From Pleurodeles waltl (lineage: Eukaryota > Chordata > Amphibia > Caudata > Salamandridae): a stretch of 64,000 nucleotides of DNA. Location of the stretch: positions 134,435,106 to 134,499,105 of the forward strand of contig NC_090447.1 in NCBI RefSeq assembly GCF_031143425.1, read 5' to 3'. Both the position numbers and the translations under genes were made by a program. Positions within the stretch are counted from its first letter, which is position 1, and every line of letters starts with the position of its first letter. Shown in pieces: positions 12,404-25,427 of this stretch. A model generated the notes under the pieces. That model searched no databases. It saw nothing but the letters and a program-made list of their open reading frames with translations, and was not told the DNA's origin.

Positions 12404-12573
12404 TGGCCTAATTACGATCTTGGCGGATGGAATACTCAGTCACAAATGTGACAGATATTCCATTCGCCATATTGCAATCTCAATAGGATATAATGGTATC
12501 ATAATACGGTGGACGGGATATCCGTCACATTTGTGACGGAGTAACTCTAGGCGCCAAGATCATAATCAGGCCC
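12404..12573. mobile_element. Short MITE, 170 bp, almost all terminal inverted repeat
   Basis: The left end reads TGGCCTAATTACGATCTTGG and the right end, read in reverse, GGGCCTGATTATGATCTTGG; complementarity runs about 75 bp inward through a CACAAATGTGAC core on each arm. Flanks are TAG and TAT, two of three bases shared, consistent with a decayed 3-bp Harbinger duplication. Confidence 0.85.
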
Positions 12574-12579
12574 TATATT

Positions 12580-13479
12580 TTCTGAAAAATGACTGGTGTA
12601 CTTGGAGATACGGAAAGAAATGCTCCTATGATTGTTGACATCAGATGTCACATTCTATGAGAGAGTGTCAGGAACATTAACACAATGTGCAGCATTTGTA
12701 TTCAGAATATATAGGAATTTGGTCACAGGAGTCAATTGGAGTTGATGGATGTAGACCTTAGATTAGTATTCACAATATCATACCATAAATTATGATTTCA
12801 TTTACTTATTATCAAATGCAAATCTACATAATGATCTACACATTAAGATGGAAGCCAAAATAGTTAGGGTCTGATATGTCTTCCCAAACCAAGATGAGAA
12901 TCACATAAAAAGTCACATGTTAAACAAGAACGAATATGAACTAAAGTGTGACAGCCATCTTTTGCCTCTAGTACATCATGGTAATTTCCAGGAAGAACCT
13001 CGTTTCTTAATGGCCCCATCATTGTCTGCTCATGCCTCGCTCAGTTGGAAGATTCATTGATACTTCAAAGATCCTGTGGATTGCTGTTGGAGTATCACCA
13101 TCAGCTATTGTATGGTCTTTGAATTCTTCTTTAAAGGAAGTATTATTTATGATAGACTTAAAAGAACTTAAATTACTTTCTTGACTGGGAATGATAAACT
13201 CATTATTTTTAAAGACTTTAAAGATTTTGAAATATGTATCTGATTTAGCTTTCTAAACATATTTTGAACTGTATTTCATATTATTCATGATAGTTGAAGA
13301 ATTAGGTTGAATACCTATGTTGTTACACTCAAACACATTAGACCTTAAACTAATATATTCCATTCTTTGTTTCTGATGACTCATGTTGTATTCACAAGCA
13401 AACATAGCTTCATATTTGCAAAGTGTTACCCATCTCTAAAAGATACATAAAATAAAGAATGTCATATAGTTCATGTGAG
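12580..13479. other. AT-rich sequence, nothing recognised
   Basis: No open frame with domain content, no repeat ends and no RNA gene seen. Confidence 0.5.
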
Positions 13480-13734
13480 AAATTGGGTTGTTGATTGACT
13501 GGGGTGTTAACACTGGGCAAGCAACAGCCACAACCCCTGGCAGGGTGAACCACAAAAAAAGTCACTAAATTAACCTGTGCTTGATATCAGGAGGCTTGGC
13601 AGAAAGCAGTCGTGCTTAAATTAGAGTCAGTGTATACAGTTTTTATGCAGTATACAAACAGTAATAAAGTGAAAAGACAACACGAGAAAAATCTCATACC
13701 AGGTTAGAGAAATAGCATTAGCAGTTCGGACTGG
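13480..13734. mobile_element. Retroelement-like left flank of the 320-bp array
   Basis: This short block differs in composition from both the AT-rich DNA on its left and the array on its right. It includes AACCCCTGGCAGGGTGAACC and an AATAAAG. With 18,177-19,130 it may be one older element split by, or carrying, the array. The class is not certain. Confidence 0.35.
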
Positions 13735-16700
13735 ACTGTTCCGGTGGGGAACAGGGTCAAGACTAATTTGAATATGGCTGTGTCCAAACTGGGGTGACGT
13801 GGTAAAAAAAATATGGATTAAACCCAGATCTGTGACTGGGGGTGAATGTTTGATTTATTCAGCATTCCGTCTATCATCTGTTCTTTTTGCTTTTGTAGCC
13901 TTAAGAAGGGTATGCCCAAACGTGGGTCCCCTGCTTACAATGCCACTGGATTCAAGTTAGCCTGGCTGTTGAAGGGTGATACCCTGAAACTGGCCCTAGG
14001 ATGCTAGTTTCAAGTCCAGGGAGCACCTGTCCTGGCCTGGCAGTTTGAGCTGGATTATTCCCATGGGGAGCAGGACCAAGACTGATTTGCATATCTCTGG
14101 GTCCAAACTGAGGTGGCGTGGTGAGCAAACAACAATTGAAGAAGCACAGATCTGTGAATGGGGTGTGAATGTTTGTTTTATTCAGCACTCTGTCCGTCAT
14201 CTGTTATTTTTGCTTTTTTGTTGCCCTAAGTGGGAAGGGTATGCCCAAACATGGTCCTGTGCTCAAGGTTCTTCTGGATTCAATCTAACATGGTTGATGA
14301 GGGGGTGATGTTCCGAAAGCAGTCCCAGGATGCTTGTTTTTGGTTGAGGGAGGTTCTGTCCTGGCAGTGTGGGCTGGACTGTTCAGATGGGATTCAGGGT
14401 CCAGATTTATTTGCATATGGCCTGGTCTAGATTGGGATGGTGTGGTGATCAAACAAAGATGGATTATGCCCAGATCTGTGACTGGAGATGAATGTTTGAC
14501 TTGTTTAGCATTCTGTCCATCATCTATTCTTCTTTGCTTTTGCTGCCCTAAATGAGTAGGGTATGCCCATATGTGGGTCCTGTGCTCATGGTGCTTTGAG
14601 TTCAAGCTGGCCTGAATGATGAGGTGTGAAATCTCAAACCAGTCCTAGAATTCTTGTATCCAGTCAGGGAAGACCTGGCCTTCTGTGTCAGGCTAGACTG
14701 TTTCCATGGGGAGCAGGGTCAAGACTGATTTGTATATGGCTGGGTCCAAACTAGGGTGGGGTGGTGAGCAAACAAAGATTGATTAAACCCAGATTTGTGA
14801 CTGGAGAGGAATGTTTGATTTGTTTAGCATTCTATCCATCATCTATTCTTTTTTGCTTTTGTCACGCTAAATGAATAGGGTATGCCCAGATGTAGGTCCT
14901 GTGCTCACAGTGCTTTGGATTCAAGCTGGCCTGAATGATGAGGTGTGAAATCCCAAACCGGTCCTAGAATTCTTGTGTCCAGTCAGGGATGACCTGGCCT
15001 TCCGTGTCAGGCTAGACTGTTTCCATGGGGAGCAGGGTCAAGACTGATTTGTATTTGGCTGGGTCCAAACTGGGGTAGGGTGGTGAGCAAACAAAGATTG
15101 ATTAAACCCAGGTCTGCTACTGGAGAGGAATGTTTGATTTGTTTAGCATTCTGTCCATCATCTCTTCTTTTTACTTTTTTTAATCCTAAATGAGTAGGGT
15201 ATGCCAAACATGGGTACCGGGCTCACGGTGCCTTTGGATTCAAGCTAGCCTGGATGATGAGGGCTGTTATCCTGAAACTGGTACCAGGATGATTGTTTAT
15301 GGTCCAGGGAGGGCCCGGTCTGTTAGTTTGGGCTGGACTGTTCCCATGGGTAGCAGGGTGAAGGCTGATTTGCATGTGGCTTGGTCTAAACTGGGATGAT
15401 GTGGTAAGCAAAAAAAGATGAATTAAACCCAGATCTGTGAGTGGGGTGAATGTTTGACTTGTTTAGCATTTCTTATATCATGTGGGTTTTTTTTGTGGCT
15501 TTTATTGCATTAAATGGGAAATGTATATACAGATGTGGATCCCATGCTCACTGTGCCACTGGATTCACGCTATTCTGACTGATGAAGGGGTGATACCCTG
15601 AAACCGGTCCCAGGATGCTTGTTTCCCATCCAGGAAGGACCTGGCCTGGCAGTTTGAGCTGGACTGTTTCCATGGGGAATAGGATAAAAACTGATTTGCT
15701 TATGGCTAGGTCCAAACTGGGGTGGAGAGATGACAAAAAAACAATGGATTAAACCCAGATCTGTGACTGGGGTGAATATTTTCTTTGTTCAGCACTCCAT
15801 CCATCATCTGTTCTTTTTACTTTATTCACCCAAAGTGGGGGAAGGATATGCCCAGATGTGGTCCAGTGCTCAAGGTGCCTCTGGATTAAACCTAACATGA
15901 CTGATAAGGGGTGATGCCCCAAAGGCGGTCCCAGGGCGCTAGTTTCTGGTCCAGGGAGGACCTTCCCTGGCAGGGCTGGCTAGTCTGTTCCCATAGGGAG
16001 CAGGGTCAAGACTGATTTGCATATGGCGGGGTCCAAATTAGGGTGGCGTGTTGAGCAAACAAAGATGATTTAAACCCATATCTGTACCTAGAGGTGAATG
16101 TGTGATTTGTTTAGCATTCCGTCCAATATCTGTTCTTTTTGTTTTTGTCACCGAAGGTGGGAAGGTTATGCCCAGACGTGTGTCCTGTGCTCACGGTGCC
16201 ACTGGATTCAAGCTAGCCCGTCTGATGAGAGGTGTTATCCTGAAACCATTCCCAGGATGCTTATATCCAGTATAGGGAGGATCTAGCCTGGCAATTTGGG
16301 CTGGACTGTTCCCAGGGTGAGCGGGTCAAAACTAATTTGTATATGGCTATGCCTAGAGAGGGGTGGGGTGGTAAATAAACCAATATATTAAGACTAGATC
16401 TGTGACTGGTGGTGAATGTTTGACTTGTTCAGCATTTCTTCAGTCCTGTGTGTTTTTTTGCTTTATTGCATTAAGTGGGAAAGGTATTCCCAGACATGGA
16501 TACTGCGCTCACTGTGCCACTGATTTCAAGCTGGCCTGACTGATGAGTGGGTGATACCCTGAAACCAGTCCCGCGATGCTTGATTCCCACCCAGGGAAGA
16601 CCTGGCATGGCAGTTCGAGCTGGACTGTTCCCATGGGGAGTAGGCTGAAGGCTGATTTGCATATGGCTGGATCCAAGCTGTAAAGGTGTGTTGAGCACAA

Positions 16701-18176
16701 AACAATGAATTAAACCCAGATCTGTAACTGGGGTGAATATTTTTTTTTGTTCAGCATTACGTCCATCAGCTGTTCCTTTTGCTTTTGTCAACCTAAGTTA
16801 GAAGGGTATGCCCAGATGTGGTCCCACGATCAAGGTGCATGTGGATTCACCTTAGCTTGGCTGATGTGGGGATGATGCCCCAAAAGCAGCTCCCAGGAGG
16901 CTTGTTTCTGGTCCTGGGAGCATCTGTCTTGGAAGTGTGGGCTAGACTGTTCCCATGGGGAACAGGATCAAGACTGATTTGCATATGGCTGAGCCCAAAT
17001 TCGTGTGGTGTGGTGAGCAAACAAAGATGAATTAAACCATATATGTGACTGGAGGTGATTTATTTAACACTCTGTTCATCAACTGTTCTTCTTGTTTTTG
17101 TTGTCCTAAAGTGTCTGACCAGACCGTGGTCTTGTGCTCACAGAGCCTTTGGATTCAAGCTAATCTGGATGATGAGGGCTAATATCCCAAATGCGGTCCC
17201 AGAATTCTTGTTTTCAGCCCAGGGAGGACCTAGCATTGCAGGTCGGACTGGACTATTCCCATGGGGAGCAGGGTCAAGTGTGGTTGGAGTAGGGCTGGGT
17301 CCAAACAGGGGTGCTGTGGTGACCAAAAAAAGTTGGATTAAACCCAGATCTGTGACTGGGGGTGAATGTTTTATTTGTTCAGCATTCTGTCCATCATCTG
17401 TTCTTTTTCCCTTTTGTCACCGTAAGTGGGAAGGGTATGCCCAGATGTGGGTCCTGTGCTCATGGTACCACTGGATTCAAACTAGGCTGATGAGGGGTGA
17501 GTGATTGATGTGTTCAGTGTTCTGTTCATCATCTGTTCTTTTTTCTTTCATCACCCAAAGTGGGAATGGTGTGTCCCGTACTCAGTATTTCACTGTATTC
17601 AAACTAGCCTGTCTGATGAGAGGTGATACCCTGAAACAGGTCCCATGATGCTTGTTTCTGCTCCAGGGAGGACCTGTTCTGGAAGTTCGGGATGGACTGT
17701 TCCCATGAGACGCAGAGACAAGACTGATTTGCAGATGGCTGGGCCTAAACTGGGGTGGCATGTTGGGCAAACCAATGATGGATTAAACCCAGTTCTGGGA
17801 CTGAGGGTGAATACTTGATTTATTCAGCATTCTGTCCATCATCTGTTCTTTTTGCTTTTATTGCTCTAAGTGGAAAGGTTATGCCCAGAGGTGGGTCCCA
17901 TGCTCACTGTGACACTCGATTCAAGCTATCATGGCTAATGGGGGTTGATATCCTAAAACCGGTGCCAGGGTGCTTGCTTTTGGTCCAGGGAGGACCTGGT
18001 CTGGCAGTTCAGCCTGGACTGTTTCGAGGGGGAGCATAGTCAAGACTGATTTTAATATGGTTGCGTCTAAACTGGGGTGGTGTGGTGATAAAAAATGATG
18101 GATTATTCCCAGATCTGTGAATGGGGGCAAATGTTTGATGTTTTCTGCATTCCATCCATCATCTGTTCTTTTGCAA
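13735..18176. repeat. Tandem array of about 14 units of ~320 bp
   Basis: A marker block (AGCATTCTGTCCATCATCTG, with variants) recurs near 13,861, 14,183, 14,508, 14,826, 15,145, 15,465, 15,791, 16,113, 16,431, 16,753, 17,075, 17,381, 17,516, 17,825 and 18,145. Spacing is 306-326 bp except one unit of about 135 bp. Each unit also carries GTATGCCCAGA, GGATTCAAGCTAGCC, TTCCCATGGGGAGCAGGGTC and TTAAACCCAGATCTGTGA. Units 14,508 and 14,826 are nearly identical. Pairs of the type seen at 15,465/15,791 recur at 16,431/16,753 and 13,861/14,183, which suggests higher-order copying. Open frames within units are not conserved between units, so I read this as non-coding satellite DNA. Confidence 0.9.
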
Positions 18177-19130
18177 GTGAAGAAGAACATAGCACAAGGA
18201 GCCAGGCCGACCTGCGCTTAGAAAGATCAACAAGCTATTTGGTTCTGTCTTGCTTGAGTTCTCAGAGCAATTTTTAGCCAAACGTTTCTAAGTCCCAATG
18301 TTGGGTTTGGGCTAGCTTAGCAACTTCAGCACCACAACCAAGGATCCCGGACTGGTGGGATGCAACATAGGGTTTCAGACTCAGGCTGGGACAAGGGTTG
18401 GGTTCAAGATGGTTGGAGCCTTTTACATGCATGTGGCTCTGAAAAGGTGGCCACAATACCAGCCCTAGGAGTCACTCTGCTAGTCCAAGGTTCAGGTGAG
18501 GATGCACGGCTCAAACAGCAGGACTGTCCTGTGAGGACTCAAGCTAGGTGTCAGACACAAAGCAGTCCTACCAGGTACAGCAAAACACTCTTGCAGAGTG
18601 CACAGCAGGTCACATCAGCTGGTAGTCCCCTTAGAGTCCTTCCAGAGGTCCAGAAAGATTACTGAAGAATGGGTCTGAGGGTCCTACTTTTGTATCTGGT
18701 ACCCCCTTTAAAGTTGAGAGAAGTTTATAAAGCTTTCTCTTAGAAGCGCTTGGAATGTCTTAACTCCTATTCCCAGGCTCCAACTTGGCTGCAGTAAAAA
18801 TGTGGAGGTGACAAGCCCTCTGTGTGAAGTCAGAGCACAGCAAATTCACTTCCAAGCATGGTTGTGCCCAACTCCCCCCGTCATCCTTCCAGCAGATGTC
18901 CCATTTAGTTTACATCCAGTCATGCAACATTATGGAAGCTACAGGAACCAAATGGCTAAGAGCTCAAACAAATGCCAACTTTTTAAAAGTGGTATTTTCA
19001 AGATTAAAACATAAAATCCAATTTTACCATTAAACCGGATTTGTCACTACAATTTCATAGATACAAAGCATGAAATGCTTGCATGGTCCCAATCAAAAGT
19101 TAGCACTTATTAAATGTTATAAGGCAACCC
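18177..19130. mobile_element. Retroelement-like right flank of the array
   Basis: Sequence changes sharply at GCAAGTGAAGAAGAACATAG. It contains no convincing coding frame. It looks like non-coding retroelement sequence, but the class and borders are unresolved. Confidence 0.3.
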
Positions 19131-21307
19131 AATGTTATCCTAGGATTTAGGTAGGCCTTTCTGTAGTGAAAAACACATTTTAGAGTTTTTCATTACCAGG
19201 ACATGTAAAACTTAAAAGTACATGTCCAACCTTTCAATTACAATGCACTCTGCCCTATGGATTCTCTAGGCCCTTCTTCAGGTGCCTTATGTACAATTAA
19301 AGGCGAGTTCGTACTTGGCAAGGGGCTCATATTGTCAAGTCGAATCAGTAGTTTAAGACTGCATTCAGGCTGAAAGAGCACAACTGGGACATGTTTTCAG
19401 GGACTACTTAAGTGGGTGGCACAATACGTGATGCAGGGTCCTTAGTAGCATTTAATTTACAGTTTCTGGGTATCTGATATATTACTCTACAGGGGACGTT
19501 TAGGTAAATTAAATATGCAAAACTGGGGTTAACTAAATTAACCATGTTTAAGGGTGTGAGCAAAAGAACTTGAGCATTGGTTGGCAGTGATCAAGTGCAC
19601 GTAGTCATAAGGCCAATGAAAACTAATTTGCGCAAACAAAAATGGAGGTAAGGAATCAAAACACTTTGGGGAAGACTACCTTAAGACTGACAGATCCAAC
19701 AGTTCAGCTCAGGAGAATATATAGTAATGTTTTTTTTGTAAAGCTTGGCTTATCACCCTGCGGGTTATTCAGGCACTGTGGGTTATTGCTGTGAATCAGT
19801 AGTATTCCTCAAAGAGCCATGTCTTTAGCTTCCTCCTGAAGTCGAGAGGGGTGTGCGTGGGTCAATGAGGGGGTGCCCTCCAATGACATGTTTTTTCTCT
19901 ATTCTCTTTTACCTTTGTGTACTTAGAAGTGATTTTTAACCTCCTGAGAGCTCAAAGTGGGCAAAACAAATCAGTATCAAGGTTCAGACATCCCTGCAGT
20001 GGAACTGTGAGCTTGACAGAGAGGCTCAGTTGACTTCACTTCTCAATGACATAATCATTTAGACTGTGAACAGTTTTGATATTCTTTGGACAGTAATTGA
20101 TGTGAGTTAGCATGGTCATGCCACACATTCATCATTACATTTTTCAGAAAGGTCTGTGAGCACTCCTGTGTTATAGCTGCTGTGCTATTGAACATGTTTA
20201 TGTAATGTGTACCCTACACTTCTTGTTAATGATGAAGGAACATAAATATAGTGTATATCCAGATGTAAAGGGTGTGATAGCCCATCTATTACCTTTGTTG
20301 AGTGTGGGTAGGGGCCCTGACTCACAAGAAATGAAGCCTTGAGTGATGCTTCTCGCTTCCCTTAATAATGCTAATATATAGCCTATTATACTCTGTAGAT
20401 CTGCATATGCAGTTTGTATTGATATGGCAAAGTTTCATGTGTATTTGTTTTCACAAATGTATTTACCCCAAAACCAGAATTAAAGGGTAAAATATTTGCA
20501 GCAAAGTGAAATTACACTCAATGGATATCCTGAAAAGAAGAGTTATTTTTCCTGCATTCACACATTTATTACCACAGTGCAAAGATCACATTCAAGTTTA
20601 TTAACTCAGTATATTAAAAGTGACATGGGAAAACCACGTTTTTTTACATTTTACACAGATTATTAAAAAAACTACTTTATAAGTCAATCTTGAGTATTAC
20701 TCTACTTTACTGCCAAATTCAACCCCTTGCATTCCGATATGATATCTCGAGTACATTTTCAATGTCTATTACAAAAGGTGTGCATTTTATTATACTGATA
20801 GGCAACTGGGAAATTGTAAGGTAGTTATAAAATATGGTAGCTTCCAAAAGATTTAGATATGTGAAACAGTATGTATTTCAGTGACAACACAATCTAACTA
20901 ATGAAAAGCACGCCCATAATGAATGGTTTCTAGTTTTAATGGTATACAATTGGAAGTCAGCTTACTGATAAAGTGTCATTGAAAAGTTCACTCGTCCTCA
21001 TAATACTTTAATTAGTATTTCACATACTTTCATTTTACTCTTGATGAGATAAGCAGTTTCTGTGAAAATTTCAATTTCTAGTTAGCTACCGCTTCTGAAA
21101 AAGCAATTTAACATGACCATTTTATATTCACAATTACTGCTACAACCGTTTGACGTACCTCAATGAATCGCTTATTATTCTAGATTAAAAAAGGTTTTAG
21201 CTACCTCTAAAGGTTTGTGGCTTTTTGACAATGAAAAAAGTAAACGTTACACAATTTATCTCTTCTCTACCTAAAGATCTCTTGGAATGAAGAAGAGATG
21301 TAACCAA
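19131..21307. other. AT-rich sequence, no gene recognised
   Basis: No supported coding region. A piece around 19,740-19,930 has moderate GC and looks like an old repeat, but I cannot name it. Confidence 0.45.
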
Positions 21308-21906
21308 GGCCCATATTTACAAAAAAATGGACTCAGCGTGGTGTGCAAGCCAGCTTGCTGCGCCGTGCTGCATCATTAGGAAAGTGCAGGGATGCGTCGT
21401 ATTTACAGCAATACGACGCATTCCTGTACTTCCTTCTGTGCTGGTGCAAAATTGGCTGCAAGGGTGCCTGCTTTGCAGGGATGATTGTTTATGTGCAGGA
21501 AGGGACACCTTCCTGCTTATAAACAATCATTAATGGTGTTTACCTATGTGCTGCAGAATGCAGCACAGATAAGAAGATCAAAAAGCAAGAAGGAATAAAG
21601 TTATTTTTCCTTGTTGCGCCACTTTTACACCACCCTTGGGTTGCAGTAGGAATCTGACGAATTCTCAACCTTCTAAATCTGTGAATGCATCAGATTCCAT
21701 GGGTGTTGCGGGGGAACACCCATGGAATGTCCCTTTCATGCATAGTTATGCGTGAAGGGGGGCCATATTTATCAGGCCAAAAAAAGCCAATCAAGGTGGC
21801 TTTACGTGGCCTTGTAAATATGTGCTGGCACAGTGCGCTGCTGGAGCATCACAAAAGTGATGCTCCAGGGGCATTAGTGTACTACCGGGGCAATGTAAAT
21901 ATGCCC
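21308..21906. mobile_element. MITE of the GGCCCATATTTAC family, copy 1
   Basis: The ends are GGCCCATATTTAC and the inverted GTAAATATGCCC. The centre contains the short palindrome GGAAGGGACACCTTCC, flanked by longer arms around TGATTGTTTATGTGC/ATAAACAATCA. Two related copies lie at 37,028-37,778 and about 38,430-38,920. No coding capacity. Immediate flanks (CAA and AAA) only partly match. Confidence 0.75.
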
Positions 21907-22093
21907 AAACGTTTCCAGGGTTTCTTATGAAAAGTTTGCTTCAAACAATGGTTGAATTATGGATTAGTTAAAGAGGTTTTATATTAATACACAGGAAGTC
22001 CATCCTACGTGACACTTTATAAAGCTGGTTCAAAATGATTTCCTCCTGGAACAAAATTAAACTAATGCAGGTTTGCTTTACAGTGATTCAAAA

Positions 22094-22203
22094 GTGGGGA
22101 GACGGTGTGGCGCTATGGTCTGAGCTGCTAACTTCAGATCTAGGGTACCAGGCTCGAGTCTTGGCTTCAGCTCAAAATCATGTGATTATGGGCTATTCAC
22201 TTA
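22094..22203 (+). mobile_element. tRNA-derived SINE head, truncated by Harbinger B
   Basis: GTGTGGCGCTATGGTCTGAG resembles a pol III A box and CCAGGCTCGAGTCTTGG a B box, spaced about 40 bp apart as in tRNA genes. The block continues into TGTGATTATGGGC, typical of SINE bodies, and is cut at 22,203 by the left end of Harbinger B. It cannot be a functional tRNA, because the acceptor stem does not pair and no CCA-side half exists. Confidence 0.65.
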
Positions 22204-23182
22204 GGGGCATATTTATACTCTGTTTGTGCGGAATTAACGTTATTTTCTTTTACGCTAATTCAGAGAAAACCCAATGCCAAATACCCAAATTTATATTTTG
22301 GCGCTAGACATGTCTAGCATCAAAATATTGGCATTAACGTAATTTTTCAGATGTGTGAAACCTCCATGCATCAATGAGATGCAAGGTAGGCGTTGCCGTC
22401 CAAAAAATGACTCAAATACCCTTGCGCTGTATTTAACCACCCAGACAAATATGACACACGGGTGGGAGGCGGACCTAAAAATTACATTAACTCTGATTTG
22501 CGTCAACATTTTGTGCCTGGGTCAAGGCAGGTGTTAAAATGAGGCAAACACACTACTATTTAAGGAGAACACACAGAAGTAAGATTACAACCCACAGGAG
22601 AAGATGGAGGTGATACTGATACAGCTTGCTAGACGGAGCAGGGGACAGCAACAACTCCTGCACTCACCACCACAACAACTCGGTCCACAAAGGCAACGCA
22701 GAAGGCAGAAGAGGGTCTTCAGAACCAGGACAACACTCCTTGACCTCAGGGACCTGGACATTATTAGGACCTACAGACTCAATCGGCAAGCAATACTACA
22801 CTTGCTACACCACATTGAGCCACAAATTGCAGCCAGCCTGCAGACCCCACCAACATACCACCTATGACAGAGCTGCTCGCTGTCCTGCACATGCTGGCAA
22901 GTGGTTCCTTCCAAACAGCAGGTGCACTGGTTGCTGGTGTCTCACAGTTGTCTTTCTCTGCATTCCAGCAAAAGGTGTTAGACACAATCATCTCCCTGAC
23001 ACCCCACCACATCAGCTTCCACAACACCTAGCAAAAGCTGCAAGGCATAGTGGACTATCGCGGAATATTCATTAACATTTTGGCCAAGTATCCTAGGAGT
23101 GTCCAAGATGCCTACATATTCCGGCACAGTAGGATCAATGAATAATTCCAGTATGGACCATCTGGAAATGGCCTACTTGTGT

Positions 23183-25221
23183 GTAAGGTAATAAATCTAG
23201 TAATGTACACACAACACACCAACCCTGTCGGACACACAAGACATACACCATTACAGTAACATATGGCCAGGGTAACACACATGTGCAGGTGATAACACAT
23301 ATGCACCCTGCTGCTGTACAGCACAATCAGTGCACAACACTAATACATACACCCACGTGTACGTAACACACCCACAACTTGACAGACACACCACAGGAAG
23401 GACAGGTACAGACATGTACCCTTTGACAACAGCAAAACTACACAGACCACTACAAGTGCCATCAGGTTGCCCACTATGTACACATCACACACACTACACC
23501 AAACAAAGAATAGCACAGACATGTCAAAGGCATACACCATGCCCATGGCATGTAACTTCCAAATAGGCACAGATGCCTCAAGTCATGCCATGCAAATCAC
23601 TGCCCTAAAAAATATCGAACACCACACATCATGCGCCTACATCAACACATACCTAACTTACCTGTAGTGAGTGTGCAGGGACGCATTGACTCACACCCAT
23701 AGGAATACAAGAACAATGCCCATCACGTACCATGTGCCAGATGTGTGAGAAGTGGTACCACACCTACTATAGTGCAACCTCACATGCAACAATCACTAAC
23801 TCACAACACCATCATGTCTGTACCAGATACAATAAATGGCCTAACAGGGGTCAGAGACACAGACAGTGCAGATCATGGATGTCATAGTGGGACCCAGTAG
23901 GAGAAAACAGGACATCACTGACCTTGCATGCACTGTGCCAAGGGACACATTTGCTAAGCAGCTGAGCTCCATCCCCTAGCCTGCACTGTGTATGTGTCAA
24001 CAGTATAAATGCACATTAATGTTTTGGAAGATAGGAGAGACACTGGTAGTTATGTGGACACACCCTTTGATACCTCATGGATGACACAAACATTGGTTGC
24101 CACTCTGGAACACCAAGGGACCAATGTAATAGACCACAGTCCCATAGGCATGCCCTGCACTGTATGTACATCTTGACAGATGACTATTTCATTATGACTT
24201 GAAGCCACATTGTAAACGGCCACCCTTCCATGCTGTATGTAGCATAGAAGGGGTGTGCAATGTTTCTCGCTGCAGTTCTGTCACCACAAGATACATAGCA
24301 TGATGATGCAGACTCACATGTAGCTGTCCCCTAAAACCTGAGGAAGTGGCAACAACAAATGCCACCCCAGGGGTGCTGTATGCAGGTTGCAAAAAGGAAG
24401 TAACCTGTGCTATGAACTCAGGTGAATGTTGCACAAATGCATACATCCACCTCCACAAGGCAGCTAGCCAAGTACTGTGGTGCAGGGTAGGGAGTGTTGG
24501 TGCACGGTTGCACATGAGCAACTGGCACAGGGGGCAACAAAGGGTTGCCAAGTAACATGTTGCAGATGGGGCATTCTTGCATAGTCGAAATGTTGCAGGA
24601 CAGTGCAGCCAATTTTGGAGACATATAGGCCCATATTTTTTATTTTTTTGCGTTGCATTTGCGTCATTTTTTTAGACAAAGGAGGGGAAAACATACAAAA
24701 TACAATTGGATTTTGTAAGTTTGTGCCGCTTCTGCATTAAAAAGCGGCGCACATGTGGCGTTAAAAAAGTATAAATATGGGCCATAGTCCATTCTCACTA
24801 ACCAATTTGGAAGGCCCTAAGTGTCACACCTCATCTGCAATGACACATGTCAAAATGGATGGGATGTCCATGCTCTATAGTGCTACCATGTTGCCACCAC
24901 ATCGGACCGCATTGTGTTGTGAAGATGTGTCATGTCCCCTCTAGTGATAGCACACTGATACTAAGGTGCACTATACAATGCATGGTACATACATAATGAC
25001 TATCAGTGTGGAATCCAAATCATATGTTCCAGGTCCTTGAGCCAAACACAAGATTGTCATGTCCAATTGCCTAGTGTTGAGGAAAGATTACACAAGGATA
25101 GGAACCCACACCAAACCACAAATACATATGAGCCATAACCAGCTCTTAATATCAACTGCCTTGCTATATGACATACCTGTTGCAAGCCCTAACAACAAAT
25201 TACTCCTTTAATTTTTTGCAG
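23183..25221 (+). other. Intron of the Harbinger B transposase
   Basis: Bounded by GTAAGG and a pyrimidine-rich TTTTTTGCAG. Joining the exons keeps the frame into the C-terminal DDE block. At 2.0 kb it is far longer than the 127-bp intron of the Harbinger C transposase, even without the 156-bp MITE inside it. A 119-codon minus-strand frame inside it has no domain content. Confidence 0.75.
24628..24783. mobile_element. 156-bp MITE with ATA target duplication, nested in Harbinger B
   Basis: The ends are GGCCCATATTTTTTATTTTT and the inverted AAAAAGTATAAATATGGGCC. ATA flanks both sides (24,625-24,627 and 24,784-24,786). The ends match the Harbinger B type, so B-type transposase is a plausible mobiliser. 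It lies inside the transposase intron. Confidence 0.85.
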
Positions 25222-25427
25222 ATGATCAGGGTTATGGCATACAGTCATGGAAAATGACCCAATTTCCCAATCCAAGCACAGCAGCACAGCGTGCATATAA
25301 TGAGGGACTTCGGAGGACACAGACTAGTGTGAAGAGGACATTTATCATCCTGAAGTCCAGATTCAGGTGCCTGGACATCACAGGAGGCAGAACACAGCTG
25401 GTGGGATACGCTGCAGACTGCACATAG

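Larger units (their letters stand above)
22604..25427 (+). pseudogene. Harbinger B transposase (HARBI1-like), two exons, internally deleted
   Basis: Exon 1 (22,604-23,182) begins with an ATG and a Gln/Arg-rich leader, then LLDLRDLDIIRTYRLNRQAI, a frameshift near 22,855, and LLAVLHMLASGSFQTAGALV. Stops occur after ISFHNT and after SRINE. The stretch that should hold the first catalytic aspartate is missing: the sequence jumps from ISFHNT to DYRGIFINILAKYPRSVQD, which retains the second aspartate. The intron (23,183-25,221) has GTAAGG and TTTTTTGCAG borders. Exon 2 (25,222-25,427) has SVKRTFIILKSRFRCLDITG, where lysine replaces the expected catalytic glutamate, and stops early. Inactive. Confidence 0.85.

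Noticed and set aside
17055..17504. 149-codon frame in the 320-bp array
   Set aside because: The frame is not kept from unit to unit, so it is not a repeated protein.
22094..22203. tRNA gene
   Set aside because: A- and B-box-like blocks exist but the stems do not pair; a SINE head is the better reading.
24192..24551. 119-codon minus-strand frame
   Set aside because: Inside the transposase intron, without domain content.
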